64,000 nt of DNA from Lysobacter sp. FW306-1B-D06B (GCF_038446665.1 NZ_CP151802.1:2170001-2234000), one strand, 5' to 3'; shown: positions 36,716-46,117, counted from the stretch's first letter. Notes: a model not told the origin generated them from the letters alone. Numbers and translations: made by a program.

Positions 36716-38260
36716 TCACAAATGCCCGCGTTCCCACGGTCCCGTGATCGCGAACGTGATGCCCGGCGTCTGGATGTTGACGAACATCTTGCGACTCCAC
36801 GGATCCCAGCAGGCGCCGCAGAACTCGCTCTCACGATAGTCGCCTTCCGCGATCGTCTTGCCGGCGTTGGCGATCTGCGTGGAGGTGAGCTCGATGTTGT
36901 TCTTGCAGAAATAGAACGACTCCCCGCGTCGCGTGAGGCCGATCAGACGCGCGCCGGGACCGTATTCGTCCGGACTTTCGCCGCCGTCCTCGCACAGCAA
37001 CACGCCGCCGCGCGTGCTCACGGTGATGTTGTCGGGGTTGTGCGCGGCCAGCTGGTGGCCGCTCACGAACAGCGCACGCATGCGCTGCGTGAGCAGGTCG
37101 AGCACCCACACCGAGCCGTTGCCGCGACCGCGGCGGCCCTGTTCGTCCACGCCGGTGCTGGTGTCGACGATGAACAGCTTGCCGTAGCTGTGCCAGATGC
37201 CTTCGCCGCGGCTCATGCGCAGCGCGCCATCGCTCCACGCCTGCGCGAACGGGCCGCTGAGCGTCTCGCCCGCGGAGATGTCGGGAAAGCCCGCGGGCGC
37301 TGCGATGGTGTCCAGGTCCGGATCGGTGATGTCCACCCATTCCAGCGCGTATTCGTCGCCGATCTTCGCCACGGTGAGATCGGCGTTGCGCTTGCCGCGA
37401 ACGCGTGCGGCCTGCAGGCGCCCGCCGTGTTCGAGCGAACCGTAGCGGCCGGCCCGGTCGTTGGGAATGAAGCGGTACAGGCCGGATTTGTTCCGGTCGT
37501 CTTCGGTGAGGTAGACGATGCCGGTGCGCGGATCGACCGCCACCGCTTCGTGGCTGAAGCGCCCCAGGCCCACCAGCGGTCGCCCGCTCGTGCGCTCCGC
37601 ATCGGCGTGCACTTCGAACACGTAGCCGTGTCGGCGTCCGGTGCTGGACGCGTCGTTGGTCTTGATCTCCTCGCAGGTCAGCCATGTGCCCCACGGCGTG
37701 GGGCCGCCGGCGCAATTGACCAGCGTGCCGCCCAGGCTGGCTTCCATGCTGTGCCACTCGCCGTTGCGGTGGATCAGGTTGGTGGTGCCGCCGCCGGCGC
37801 GCTGGCCACCGCCGATGTCGCCGCTGTCGTACATGCCGGGTGCGTTGATGGGCGTGGCGCCGCCGCGTTCGTGGTTGCGGACCAGGACGAGTTCGTGGCC
37901 GTGACCGTGCCCGCGTCCGGGGTGACGGTCGTGCCCGCGCCCCGGTTTGCGCACGGCGACCACGGCCATGCCGTCGTGACGGTCGGGGCAGGGTTGGCCA
38001 TCGCTCATGCGGTCGCCGCTCCAGCCGAAGGAGCGGTAGCTGAAGCCGCGCGGCAGTTGCAGCAGTGGCAGGCCGGTGCTGCGATCGATGGACGGCGCGA
38101 GCGGGCCGTAGCGGCTGGGAATCGGTGCCAGGCGGGTCGGATCGCCACCGGCGATGGCCTGGCGCGTGTACAGCGCGCTCAGGCTGCCGATGGCGCCTAC
38201 CGCCATCGCGGCGGCGCTGCCTTTGAGGACCTGGCGGCGGGAGGGATCGAACGAATCCAT
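36716..38260 (-). CDS. PhoX family protein (DUF839), Tat-exported
   Basis: 514 residues. The ATG at 38260 is preferred because AGGAG sits 6 nt upstream and the protein then begins with a Tat signal (SRRQVLKG, then AAAMAVGAIG). The body matches PhoX/DUF839: NHERGGATP, TPWGTWLTCEE, FSHEAVAVDPRTGIVYLTEDD, GLYRFIPN, FCGACWDPWSRKMFVNIQTPG. Characterised PhoX enzymes are Ca/Fe-dependent alkaline phosphatases folded in the cytoplasm and exported by Tat; many DUF839 members are untested. It sits between the DUF2269 gene and rlmH, inside an otherwise conserved core. Confidence 0.87.
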   Translation of the reverse strand: MDSFDPSRRQVLKGSAAAMAVGAIGSLSALYTRQAIAGGDPTRLAPIPSRYGPLAPSIDRSTGLPLLQLPRGFSYRSFGWSGDRMSDGQPCPDRHDGMAVVAVRKPGRGHDRHPGRGHGHGHELVLVRNHERGGATPINAPGMYDSGDIGGGQRAGGGTTNLIHRNGEWHSMEASLGGTLVNCAGGPTPWGTWLTCEEIKTNDASSTGRRHGYVFEVHADAERTSGRPLVGLGRFSHEAVAVDPRTGIVYLTEDDRNKSGLYRFIPNDRAGRYGSLEHGGRLQAARVRGKRNADLTVAKIGDEYALEWVDITDPDLDTIAAPAGFPDISAGETLSGPFAQAWSDGALRMSRGEGIWHSYGKLFIVDTSTGVDEQGRRGRGNGSVWVLDLLTQRMRALFVSGHQLAAHNPDNITVSTRGGVLLCEDGGESPDEYGPGARLIGLTRRGESFYFCKNNIELTSTQIANAGKTIAEGDYRESEFCGACWDPWSRKMFVNIQTPGITFAITGPWERGHL

Positions 38261-38376
38261 CTGCATCTCCTGCGGGGCTGGGGGAAGCCCGAACGCTAGG
38301 AGTGCGGCGTGGCCGGAAGATGACAGCCTCGCGTCAATGCGCGGCATCGTGACGCGCAGCCGCTACCATCGTGACG

Positions 38377-38847
38377 ATGAAAGCGAAACTGATCGCCGTG
38401 GGCGAGCGCGCACCGCGCTGGGTGGCCGAGGGATTCGGCGAGTACCAGAAGCGGCTGTCGCACTGGCTGCCGCTGGAACTGGTGGAGATCGAGCCCGGCC
38501 TGCGCGGCAAGGGCCGCGACGCCGTGCGCGCAACAACCGACGAAGGGGCCCGCGTGATCGCCGCGTTGCCTAAGAACGCGCTGGTGGTCACGCTGGATGG
38601 ACGCGGACGCACATGGTCGTCGGAACAGCTCTCGCAGCGGCTCGAACATTGGCGCGCGCAGGGTCGCGACCTCGCGTTCCTGATCGGCGGGCCCGAAGGC
38701 CATGCGCCCGACGTGATCGCGCGCGGCGATGAATCCTGGTCGCTCGGCCCGCTGACGCTGCCGCACATGCTGGTGCGGCTGGTGCTCGCCGAACAGCTGT
38801 ATCGCGCGGCTGCGTTGCTGGCGAATCATCCGTATCACCGCGCCTGA
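38377..38847 (+). CDS. rlmH: 23S rRNA pseudouridine-1915 N3-methyltransferase
   Basis: 156 residues, the usual length. SPOUT-knot signatures are seen: LAFLIGGPEGHAPDV for SAM and the C-terminal SLGPLTLPHMLVRLVLAEQLYRA with NHPYHR at the end. It methylates pseudouridine 1915 of 23S rRNA. The start at 38377 gives MKAKLIAVG, standard for the family; a GTG 6 nt upstream is in frame. Usually next to rsfS, here separated by about 4 kb of accessory genes. Confidence 0.97.
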   Translation: MKAKLIAVGERAPRWVAEGFGEYQKRLSHWLPLELVEIEPGLRGKGRDAVRATTDEGARVIAALPKNALVVTLDGRGRTWSSEQLSQRLEHWRAQGRDLAFLIGGPEGHAPDVIARGDESWSLGPLTLPHMLVRLVLAEQLYRAAALLANHPYHRA

Positions 38848-38867
38848 GGGCGCCGTTCCCCTGGAAT

Positions 38868-38900
38868 GAAAAAGCCACCCCGGTATGCCCGGGGTGGCTT
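38868..38900 (-). terminator. rho-independent terminator of the autotransporter gene
   Basis: Perfect 12-bp stem AAGCCACCCCGG (38872-38883) and CCGGGGTGGCTT (38889-38900) around TATGC; on the minus strand it runs into TTTTTCATTCC, about 25 nt beyond the autotransporter stop. On the plus strand, after rlmH, it lacks a T-run. Confidence 0.85.
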
Positions 38901-38923
38901 CGCGATCGCCACTGGTGACGGGC

Positions 38924-41884
38924 TTACCAGCGATAGTTCAGGCCGAGTTGGCCCGCGACATCGCGGTAATCGCCGGCGCCGTAGGTGAGGCCCAGGTCGC
39001 CCCAGCCCGTCCAGCCGCCGCCGAGCTGCGCCTGCGCGCCCAGCTTGGCCTCGTAGCGGTCGCGCGGCAGTTGCAGCGCCAGCCTGGTGTCGTTGAACGA
39101 CATGGCATGTGCATCGCTGTCGCGCCACCAGTTGAGGGTGACGAAGGGCTGCACGAGGTTGGCGTCCGCGTCTGCGGCATGGCCGTAGAAGCGCACACCG
39201 ACTCGGGTGGTCCAACCGCCGGCCTTGACCTGATCGATGACGGTGCCGTTGTTCTCGACATGCCGCGAGGCGGAGTAGTCGTTGAAGATCGCCTGCGCCT
39301 GCGGTTCGATGTAGAAGTCGGTCTTCCCGCCGGAGCTCAAACGTGCGGCGTAGCCAGCTTCGACCGATGCCGCCAGCGCACGCGAGTCGTAGCGTTCCTC
39401 TGCCAGGTAGTCGCCGTGCACCTTGTTGTCGTAACGGCCGTACTGCAGCCAGCTGTCGAGATACAGGCCGGTGGAGTCCTTCGCGTTGGCGAACCAGCTG
39501 CCGTACAGGCCCAGGCTGTAGCCGATCACCTTGCCCTTGGCGGCGGATGTCAGCGCGGTGGAGGTCACGCGGGTTTCGGCGCGTCCGGTGCCGCCCATCA
39601 GGCCGAGATGGAAACGGCTGTCATCGTTCCAGCGTGCGATCTCCCCGCCGATCTGCAGCGCCGAAGTGTCCGTGCCGGCATCGAGCTGATTCTCGCCGGT
39701 GCGTCCGTCCATCTGGTTCCGCGTGACGCGCACCCAGGCCGCTGACGTGCGGCCATCGGCGCCGTGTAGGCCGAGGTTAGGCTCGCCCATGCGATCGTGC
39801 ATGGCGTGATTGAACATGCGGGTCGACGCGGCCTGATTGGCGAGGTAGGCCGCGGGTTCGGGTCTGTAGAGCGGGATGGGGGAGGTCGGGCCGCTCGGAG
39901 TGGGAGTGATGGGCGTCACCGGCGGCACGGGAGGTGCGGGCGGCGTCGGCGGTGTTGGAGGCACGGGCGGTACAGGCGGAACGGGCGGAACGGGCGGAAC
40001 AGGAGGGGTCGCTTCCGATCGGAGATACCAGTTGCCATCGGTGGGATCGCCGCCCGCGGCCGCGTTGCCGCCCTGATGCAGCCGGTACTCGTACGCACCG
40101 GCCACGGCGCGGCCGTCGAGCGCAAAGGTGCCCGTGGACGTGCCGTCCACCTGGACGACCTCGATGCCCTGTGCAGTAGCCGCGCCTGCGCCGCCTGCAT
40201 TGAGAACGCGCAGCCGGCCGTCGCCGCTGGTGTCGCCTTTCACGATCAACTTGTCACTGGGCGAACTGTCGTCGCCGAGCTGAGTGTTCAGCACGATCAG
40301 CCCGTCGCCGGCGTAATTGCCCGTGGTCACCAGGGTCTTGAAGCCGCTTGCCGCGGGAGCGGTGAAGGCGATCGTGCCTTCATTGGTCAGGGTGGTCAGG
40401 CTGGAGTTGCCAGTGAGGCTCCACAGGCTTGTGGCGTCCAGCGCGAGTGTCGCCTGGCTGCCTGCCTCCGTCTGGACGGTGCCGCGGATGGACGAGTTGA
40501 CCGCATTGAGCCTCACGATGCTGTCCTGTGTGCTCGACAGGACGATGCCATCGCGGCTGTTGGTGATCTCCGAGTCTGTCGCCGCGACAGTGGCATCGCC
40601 GCCGAGAACGCTGATCGTCGGCCCGTCGGTGCTGGTCAGGGTGCTGGCATCGAGCGTGGCGGTGTTCACCAGTTGGGTGCTCACGCCAATCATGCGCAAT
40701 GCCGTGGCGTCCGTTCCGCTGGCCTGGAGCGTGCTCGCGTTCAATTCCAGCCGGCCTTCGTTTTCCAGGCGGGCGCCCTGTGCTCCGGAGCCGGCGACTT
40801 CGATCTGGCTGTGATCAACCGAGATCCGGCTGCCCAAGTTGTCGGCGCGTACGCCTTCCACCGAGGTCCCCGACATGCTGACGACCGTTCCCGACATCAG
40901 CGAAACCCGGGCACCGTCCTTCGCCCGTACACCGATCGTCCCTTCGTAGCTGCCGCCGTTGGTTATCCGGGTGCCGTTCTGAACGGTAATCAGGGAGACG
41001 GCGCCCACTGGCGCGCTTACCTGATCCGCGTATAGCACCGCGCTTCGTCTCCCCTTCACGGTGGTGTCGGGCAGACGATTGGTGGTGCCATCGATGGTCA
41101 GCTGGGCGCCGCCACTGATGGCGATGCCATTGGCTTGCACCCCATCCGTCACGATGGTGTTGTTACCCTCCAGAACCAGCGTGGACCCGTCGTCGTACCT
41201 GGCGAAATGGTCGGTCAGGTGGATGCCGTCGGCGATCTCGCCCCGCGTATTGATGGTGGTATCGCGCACCACCGCCTTGCCACCTTGCAGATTGATGCCC
41301 CATGCACCGAGCCCGTTGGCCGTGACGGTGGTTCCTTCCAGTGTTACGACGGACTCCGCCGCATCCGATGCCTCGCTGAAGACATTCACAGCGTTTCCGT
41401 TGGTGCCGGTGTAACTGACAGACCCGCCGATCAGGCGTGCAGTGGATCCAGTCTCGGACAAGACGCCGCCAGTCGGACCTGCTGTGGAATCTCCCGTCGA
41501 GGTGATGACTACATTCCTGAGCGACGCATGCGCAAGCGACTGGGTACTGACTGCGATAGCCGAATTTCCGCTGGAGGTGACCGATCCTCCATCGAGCGTC
41601 AATGCTCCTTCCTCTTGAGCACGAACGGTGGCTCTTGATGGACCAGAGGTCGCCAGCGCAATGCCGGGAGCGCCGGTGATGCTGCTGCCCCTTCCGCTGG
41701 CAAATAGGACCATCTGCCCAGCCGTACAGGACGCGGTGGCCGGGACGTCGGTGCCTGACGTCGAAGAAACGATGCAGGCCTGGGCGTACGCCGCCGGACT
41801 ACTGTTGAGGAAGAACACGCCGATGATGCTTGCCAGAGGATGCTTGTTGAAAGCGAAGTTCGGTTTTCCCTTGCGAGATTCCAT
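38924..41884 (-). CDS. type Va autotransporter with beta-helical passenger
   Basis: 986 residues. Start at ATG 41884, giving an extended signal (about 34 residues, cleavage near AYA|QA). Residues about 35-600 are a repetitive passenger rich in Ser, Thr, Gly and Asn (VTLEGTTVTANGLGAWGINL, RGEIADGIHLTDHF) predicted to form a beta-helix with pertactin-like character. Residues about 625-668 are a Pro-rich linker of PVPPVPP repeats. The last 280 residues are the autotransporter beta-barrel (TSALQIGGEIARW, VIGYSLGLYGSWF, RVGVRFYGH), ending in an aromatic residue (RYW-type, LGLNYRW). It would be displayed at or released from the cell surface. No protease motif in the passenger. Confidence 0.9.
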   Translation of the reverse strand: MESRKGKPNFAFNKHPLASIIGVFFLNSSPAAYAQACIVSSTSGTDVPATASCTAGQMVLFASGRGSSITGAPGIALATSGPSRATVRAQEEGALTLDGGSVTSSGNSAIAVSTQSLAHASLRNVVITSTGDSTAGPTGGVLSETGSTARLIGGSVSYTGTNGNAVNVFSEASDAAESVVTLEGTTVTANGLGAWGINLQGGKAVVRDTTINTRGEIADGIHLTDHFARYDDGSTLVLEGNNTIVTDGVQANGIAISGGAQLTIDGTTNRLPDTTVKGRRSAVLYADQVSAPVGAVSLITVQNGTRITNGGSYEGTIGVRAKDGARVSLMSGTVVSMSGTSVEGVRADNLGSRISVDHSQIEVAGSGAQGARLENEGRLELNASTLQASGTDATALRMIGVSTQLVNTATLDASTLTSTDGPTISVLGGDATVAATDSEITNSRDGIVLSSTQDSIVRLNAVNSSIRGTVQTEAGSQATLALDATSLWSLTGNSSLTTLTNEGTIAFTAPAASGFKTLVTTGNYAGDGLIVLNTQLGDDSSPSDKLIVKGDTSGDGRLRVLNAGGAGAATAQGIEVVQVDGTSTGTFALDGRAVAGAYEYRLHQGGNAAAGGDPTDGNWYLRSEATPPVPPVPPVPPVPPVPPTPPTPPAPPVPPVTPITPTPSGPTSPIPLYRPEPAAYLANQAASTRMFNHAMHDRMGEPNLGLHGADGRTSAAWVRVTRNQMDGRTGENQLDAGTDTSALQIGGEIARWNDDSRFHLGLMGGTGRAETRVTSTALTSAAKGKVIGYSLGLYGSWFANAKDSTGLYLDSWLQYGRYDNKVHGDYLAEERYDSRALAASVEAGYAARLSSGGKTDFYIEPQAQAIFNDYSASRHVENNGTVIDQVKAGGWTTRVGVRFYGHAADADANLVQPFVTLNWWRDSDAHAMSFNDTRLALQLPRDRYEAKLGAQAQLGGGWTGWGDLGLTYGAGDYRDVAGQLGLNYRW

Positions 41885-42007
41885 GGCGGAAGCCTTGTCT
41901 GTGAAGTTGGAAGGCGGTGTGCACGCAACGTGTGGCTGCGCAGGCGCTTGCGTGGCGGAGCGGACGCCTGCAGGCGGATGTCGCTGTCGCGCGACTCGGA
42001 TACGCCT

Positions 42008-42046
42008 GCCAAACAAAAAAGCCGCCCCGGTCACCCGGAGCGGCTT
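42008..42046 (-). terminator. rho-independent terminator of the TonB-family gene
   Basis: Stem AAGCCGC C CCGG (42019-42030) and CCGG A GCGGCTT (42035-42046), with one C-A mismatch and loop TCAC; on the minus strand it is followed by TTTTTTGTTT. About 105 nt downstream of the TonB-family gene and upstream of the autotransporter start. Confidence 0.85.
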
Positions 42047-42150
42047 CAGTGTCTTGACCGGCTTTCTGCTTCGATATGCGAAGAAGTCTGATGCGGTTGG
42101 CAGCACGCAGCGGGCTGCGTGCTATCCACGCGAGGGGGTGCTACCCCGCA

Positions 42151-42819
42151 CTACAGCTTGAACTCGATCGGAACACGTCCAAGCGCCTCCACCGCGCGTC
42201 CGTCGCGCGTGGCCGGCTGGAAACGCCACTTCGACAGCACGGTGCGACGTGCGGCCTGATCGAGCACGCGGTGCCCGCTGCTGCGCACCACGCGCACGTC
42301 AAGCGGCTGGCCGTCGGCACCGACGAGGATCTCCAGCTCCACCGTGCCGCTCAGTCCGGCGCGCATCGCGTCGCCCGGATACGGCGGAGGCGGCGACACC
42401 AGCGCCTGCAACTGCGCCGCGGCCGGCGGTGCGACGGGCTCCAGCGATGGTGTGGTGTCGATGGCGACGTCCGGCGCGGTGATCGCGACATCGCCCGGCT
42501 GAGAATCCACGACCTGCTGTTCGACGCGCGCGACGGGTTGCGGCGGGCGCACCGGTTGCGAGGTGGGGGGCGGCGGCTTGCGAACGATCTCGACGGGGTC
42601 GGGCGGCAGCGGAACGATGGGCTTGGGCTTTTCCAGTTGCACGATCTGGATCGCATCGTCGCGTTGCACCGGCGCTTGCACGATCTGCTGGGACAACGGC
42701 ACCAGCAGCGCGAGCACCACCGCGCCGTTGATCAGCAGGGTTCCCGTGTTCGCGGCGATGCGGCCGCCGTCGATCGGATCGCGCGTGGTGCCGGAAGGGA
42801 AGTGGATCGCGTGTGCCAT
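42151..42819 (-). CDS. TonB family energy-transducing protein
   Basis: 222 residues from ATG 42819, with a strong AGGAGG 8 nt upstream. One N-terminal transmembrane helix (TLLINGAVVLALLVPLSQQI, about 30-49), a Pro-rich periplasm-spanning part (KPKPIVPLPPDPVEIV, PPPPTSQPV) and a C-terminal TonB domain (GTVELEILVGADGQPLDVRVVRSSGHRVLDQAA and TVLSKWRFQPA). TonB links the proton motive force to outer-membrane receptors. No exbB or exbD is adjacent, so it would use those encoded elsewhere. Confidence 0.9.
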   Translation of the reverse strand: MAHAIHFPSGTTRDPIDGGRIAANTGTLLINGAVVLALLVPLSQQIVQAPVQRDDAIQIVQLEKPKPIVPLPPDPVEIVRKPPPPTSQPVRPPQPVARVEQQVVDSQPGDVAITAPDVAIDTTPSLEPVAPPAAAQLQALVSPPPPYPGDAMRAGLSGTVELEILVGADGQPLDVRVVRSSGHRVLDQAARRTVLSKWRFQPATRDGRAVEALGRVPIEFKL

Positions 42820-42887
42820 GGCGTGACCTCCTGGGGTGTGCCATGACCGCAAACGCACCCGCGCGCGTTACGGGGTTGAGGACGCAC

Positions 42888-42922
42888 AAAAGAAACGGGC
42901 CCGCGTGGCGGGCCCGTTTGTA
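42888..42922 (-). terminator. rho-independent terminator of the SIMPL-domain operon
   Basis: Perfect 12-bp stem AAACGGGCCCGC (42893-42904) and GCGGGCCCGTTT (42908-42919) around GTG; on the minus strand it runs into CTTTTGTGC. It ends the SIMPL-domain/60-residue protein pair. Confidence 0.88.
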
Positions 42923-42937
42923 GAACGATCGGCGATG

Positions 42938-43120
42938 TCAGGGTTTGTCCGGTTCCGTCTCCGGCTTGCGATCCAACCCGCCATCGTCGGGATGCGGTTT
43001 GTCGCGAGGCTTCGGAGAATGCGCGTCCTCGCGATCGCGCGGTTCGGTCTCCGCGTAGCCCGGGTTACGACCGGGCTTGGGATCGGCGGCGGGCGGAGCG
43101 GTCTTGCCGGACTTCGACAT
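42938..43120 (-). CDS. small hydrophilic protein of unknown function
   Basis: 60 residues, rich in Pro, Asp, Glu, Lys and Arg and predicted to be disordered (KPGRNPGYAETEPRDRED, KPRDKPHPDDGG). The ATG lies 2 nt after the SIMPL-protein stop codon and a terminator follows at 42922, so a translated small gene in that operon is plausible. No family is recognised and the sequence has low complexity, so it could also be a chance frame. Confidence 0.5.
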   Translation of the reverse strand: MSKSGKTAPPAADPKPGRNPGYAETEPRDREDAHSPKPRDKPHPDDGGLDRKPETEPDKP

Positions 43121-43122
43121 GG

Positions 43123-43869
43123 TCAGTTCCCGAGTTCGAACACCACGTCGATGTTGACCGACAGAACGTTTTCGCCCGGTGAGATCGGCGTGGATTCCAT
43201 GCGATCCATCGCCTTCATCGCCATCATCGGCATCGGGCGCGGCGGGGCGAAGTTGCCGCCCTCGCTGATGCTGACGATGCGGCGCACCTTCTTGCCCAGC
43301 GTCTTGGCGTACATCTCGGCGCGGGCCTGGGCCTTCTCCACCGCCGCGCGACGGGCTTCGTCGTAGGCGGCTTCCTTCTTGCCTTCGTCCAGGTCGAAAG
43401 TGGGGCCGTTGATCTGGTTGGCGCCGGTGGCCACCAGCGCGTCCATGATCTTGCCCAGCTTGTTGATGTCGCGCACCACGACGTTGACGTTGTTCATCGC
43501 CTGGTAGCCGGTGATGGTCGGCGGCTGGTTGTCGCCGTACTTGTATTGCGGGTTGAGGTTGACGCCGCTGGTCTGGACGTCGCGCTCGGCGATGCCGGCG
43601 GCCTTGATCGCCGCGACCACCTTGGCCATCTGTTCGGCATTGGCGCGCATGGCGGCGTTGGCGTCGGCGGCCTGCGTCACCACGCCCGTGGACAGGGTCG
43701 CGATGTCCGGCGTGCGACGGGCCTCGGCCTGTGCCGACACGTTCAGCAGCGTGCCGTCGGTGGCGACGAAAGGCGTGGTCTGGGCGGGGCTCACGGCGGG
43801 CAGGGCTCCAAAAGCGAGGGCGGCGGCGATGACGAGGGGGCGCAGGGAGAGGCGGGACAGCTGGGGCAT
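43123..43869 (-). CDS. exported SIMPL-domain protein (DUF541, BP26/OMP28-like)
   Basis: 248 residues with a signal peptide (LRPLVIAAALAFGALPAVSPAQ). The SIMPL domain is seen as LLNVSAQAEARRTPDIATLSTGVVTQAADANAAM, then DVQTSGVNLNPQY and VNVVVRDINKLGKIMDALVATGANQINGPTF, and the C-terminal AAYDEARRAAVEKAQARAEMYAKTLG. AAGGAG precedes the ATG. Family members are periplasmic or outer-membrane ring-forming proteins of unclear job. Divergent from maf. Confidence 0.92.
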   Translation of the reverse strand: MPQLSRLSLRPLVIAAALAFGALPAVSPAQTTPFVATDGTLLNVSAQAEARRTPDIATLSTGVVTQAADANAAMRANAEQMAKVVAAIKAAGIAERDVQTSGVNLNPQYKYGDNQPPTITGYQAMNNVNVVVRDINKLGKIMDALVATGANQINGPTFDLDEGKKEAAYDEARRAAVEKAQARAEMYAKTLGKKVRRIVSISEGGNFAPPRPMPMMAMKAMDRMESTPISPGENVLSVNIDVVFELGN

Positions 43870-44010
43870 GACAACTCCTTGGGGTGGTAGGGCCGGCCGT
43901 CAGCGACGGGCCCTAGGGTCTTGGCGTTCCGGTGAACGATTCGTGAGCCCGGTCGGGGTTGCAGATAATGCCCGTTCGGTCCGTCAGTCAGCGCGGGTTA
44001 TTCTTCCTCG

Positions 44011-44595
44011 ATGCTGTATCTCGCCTCCAAATCCCCACGCCGTCACGAATTGCTGGGCCGGCTGCTCTCGAGCCAGCCCGGCGCCGAGTTCGGCGTCCTG
44101 GACATCGACATCCCCGAACACCCGCAGCCCGGCGAGCCCGCCGAGGACTACGTGCGCCGGGTCGCCCGCGAAAAGGCGGGGGCCGGGCTGCTGCGCGTCG
44201 TCGGCAATCCGGCCGCCGTGGTGCTGGGGTCCGACACCGAGGTCGTGCTGGACGGCGAAGTCTTCGGCAAGCCCGCCGACGAGGCGGACGCCGCCGCGAT
44301 GCTGCGCCGGCTGTCGGGCCGCACCCACCAGGTCATCTCCGCCGTTTCGGTGGTCTCGCCCGCGCGCGAGGGCCAGGCCGTATCGGTGTCGGAGGTGACG
44401 TTCGCCGAACTGACCCCGGCGCAGATCGACGCCTACGTCGCCAGCGGCGAGCCGCACGGGCGCGCCGGGGCCTATGCCATCCAGGGCCTCGCGGAGGCCT
44501 TCACCACCCGACTGTCCGGCAGCTATTCCGGTGTCATGGGGCTGCCGCTGTACGAGACGGCCACGCTGCTGCGCGAGTTCGGAGTGGTGAAGTGA
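44011..44595 (+). CDS. maf: Maf nucleotide pyrophosphatase, YhdE type
   Basis: 194 residues. Maf motif [10 protein letters not shown] (6-15), [14 protein letters not shown] segment ([17 protein letters not shown]) and [13 protein letters not shown] with the Gln and Arg around the catalytic site. YhdE-type enzymes hydrolyse dTTP, UTP and their modified forms to monophosphates. Its position directly before rng, overlapping it by 4 nt (GTGA), is the yhdE-cafA arrangement of E. coli, so the YhdE subgroup is favoured over YceF. Confidence 0.95.
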   Translation: MLYLASKSPRRHELLGRLLSSQPGAEFGVLDIDIPEHPQPGEPAEDYVRRVAREKAGAGLLRVVGNPAAVVLGSDTEVVLDGEVFGKPADEADAAAMLRRLSGRTHQVISAVSVVSPAREGQAVSVSEVTFAELTPAQIDAYVASGEPHGRAGAYAIQGLAEAFTTRLSGSYSGVMGLPLYETATLLREFGVVK

Positions 44596-46085
44596 GCGAA
44601 GAGATCCTGGTCAACGTCACCCCCCGCGAAACCCGCGTCGCCGTCGTCGAGAACGGCATGCTGCAGGAATTGCACATCGAGCGCGGCTGGCGTCGCGGGG
44701 TGGTGGGCAACATCTACAAGGGCAAGGTCCAGCGCGTGATGCCGGGCATGCAGGCGGCGTTCGTCGACATCGGCCTGGAGCGCGCGGCGTTCCTGCACGC
44801 AGCCGACATCGTCAAGCCCACGCCGGTGGCCGAAGGCGAGAACGCCGGCGAGGAAGCCCCGCTGCCGCCGACGCCGACGCGGCCCATCGCCGAACTCCTG
44901 CGCGAAGGGCAGGAGATCGTCGTGCAGGTGGTGAAGGATCCCATCGGCAGCAAGGGCGCGCGCTTGACCACGCAGCTGAGCATTCCCTCGCGCTACCTCG
45001 TCCTGCTGCCGCGCACGCGCGTGGTCGGCGTGTCGGCGCGCATCGAGGACGAAGCCGAGCGCGCGCGCCTGAAGACCCACATCACCTCGCTGGCGCCCAC
45101 GGGCGACGGCCACGGCTACATCGTGCGCACCAATGCCGAAGGCCAGCCGGAGGAGCAGCTCGCCGAGGACGTCGCTTATCTGGGCCGCGTGTGGGGCCTG
45201 ATCGAGGAACGCGCGCGCAGCGCCCGCGTCGGCGAGCGCGTGTACGAAGACCTCAACCTGCCGCTGCGTGCCGTGCGTGACCTGATGCGCAAGGACGTGG
45301 AAAAGGTGCGCGTGGATTCGCGCGAGACCTGCGAGCGCCTGCGCGTGTTCGCCGCGCAGTACATGCCCGGGCTCGACGAGAAGATCGAGCACTACACCGG
45401 CGCGCGCCCGATCTTCGACCTCTACGGCGTCGAAGACGAAATCCAGCGCGCCCTCGACAAGGAAGTGCCGCTCAAGTCCGGCGGCTACCTCGTCATCGAC
45501 CAGACCGAAGCGATGACGACGGTCGATATCAACACCGGTTCGTTCCTCGGCCAGCGCAACCTCGAAGAGACGGTGTACCGCACCAACCTGGAAGCGGCGC
45601 AGTCGGTCGCGCGCCAGCTGCGCCTGCGCAACCTGGGCGGCATCATCATCATCGACTTCATCGACATGACCGATTCCGAGCACAAGCGCCAGGTGCTGCG
45701 GCAGTTGGAGAAGTCGCTCGCGCGCGACCACGCCAAGACCACGGTGTACGAGTTCTCGCCGCTGGGCCTGGTGGAGATGACGCGCAAGCGCACCACCGAA
45801 AGCCTGGAGCGCCAGCTGTGCGAGCCCTGCCACGAATGCGGCGGGCGCGGCACGCTGAAGACGCCGGAAACGGTGACCTACGAGATCTTCCGCGACATCG
45901 TCCGCCAGGTGCGCCAGTTCGATGCGCAGCGGTTGATGGTGATCGCGTCTTCGAAGGTCGTCGCGCGCATCACGGACGAAGAGTCCGCCGCGGTGGCCGA
46001 GTTGGAGGAATTCCTGGGCAAGTCGATCCGCTTCCAGGCGGACGACCAGTACGCGCAGGAGCAGTTCGATGTCGTGCTGCTGTGA
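44592..46085 (+). CDS. rng: ribonuclease G
   Basis: 497 residues from a GTG that overlaps the maf stop, with GGAG (44581-44584) upstream. S1 domain ([30 protein letters not shown]), catalytic Asp312 in TVDINTGSF and Asp355 in IIIDFIDM (43 residues apart, as in RNase E), and a Zn-link CxxC ([10 protein letters not shown]). It processes the 5' end of 16S rRNA and takes part in mRNA decay. The C-terminal unstructured scaffold of RNase E is absent, as expected for RNase G. Confidence 0.97.
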   Translation: MSEEILVNVTPRETRVAVVENGMLQELHIERGWRRGVVGNIYKGKVQRVMPGMQAAFVDIGLERAAFLHAADIVKPTPVAEGENAGEEAPLPPTPTRPIAELLREGQEIVVQVVKDPIGSKGARLTTQLSIPSRYLVLLPRTRVVGVSARIEDEAERARLKTHITSLAPTGDGHGYIVRTNAEGQPEEQLAEDVAYLGRVWGLIEERARSARVGERVYEDLNLPLRAVRDLMRKDVEKVRVDSRETCERLRVFAAQYMPGLDEKIEHYTGARPIFDLYGVEDEIQRALDKEVPLKSGGYLVIDQTEAMTTVDINTGSFLGQRNLEETVYRTNLEAAQSVARQLRLRNLGGIIIIDFIDMTDSEHKRQVLRQLEKSLARDHAKTTVYEFSPLGLVEMTRKRTTESLERQLCEPCHECGGRGTLKTPETVTYEIFRDIVRQVRQFDAQRLMVIASSKVVARITDEESAAVAELEEFLGKSIRFQADDQYAQEQFDVVLL

Positions 46086-46117
46086 ACTGATGCGCCGCCG
46101 GGAACACCGGAGGGTCG

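Noticed and set aside
36689..38299. 536-residue plus-strand frame opposite the PhoX-type gene
   Set aside because: The minus strand has a Tat signal and DUF839 motifs; the plus frame is a shadow.
39950..40010. Short GGCGGAACGGGC repeats as a CRISPR or minisatellite
   Set aside because: They encode the Pro-rich PVPPVPP linker of the autotransporter in frame.
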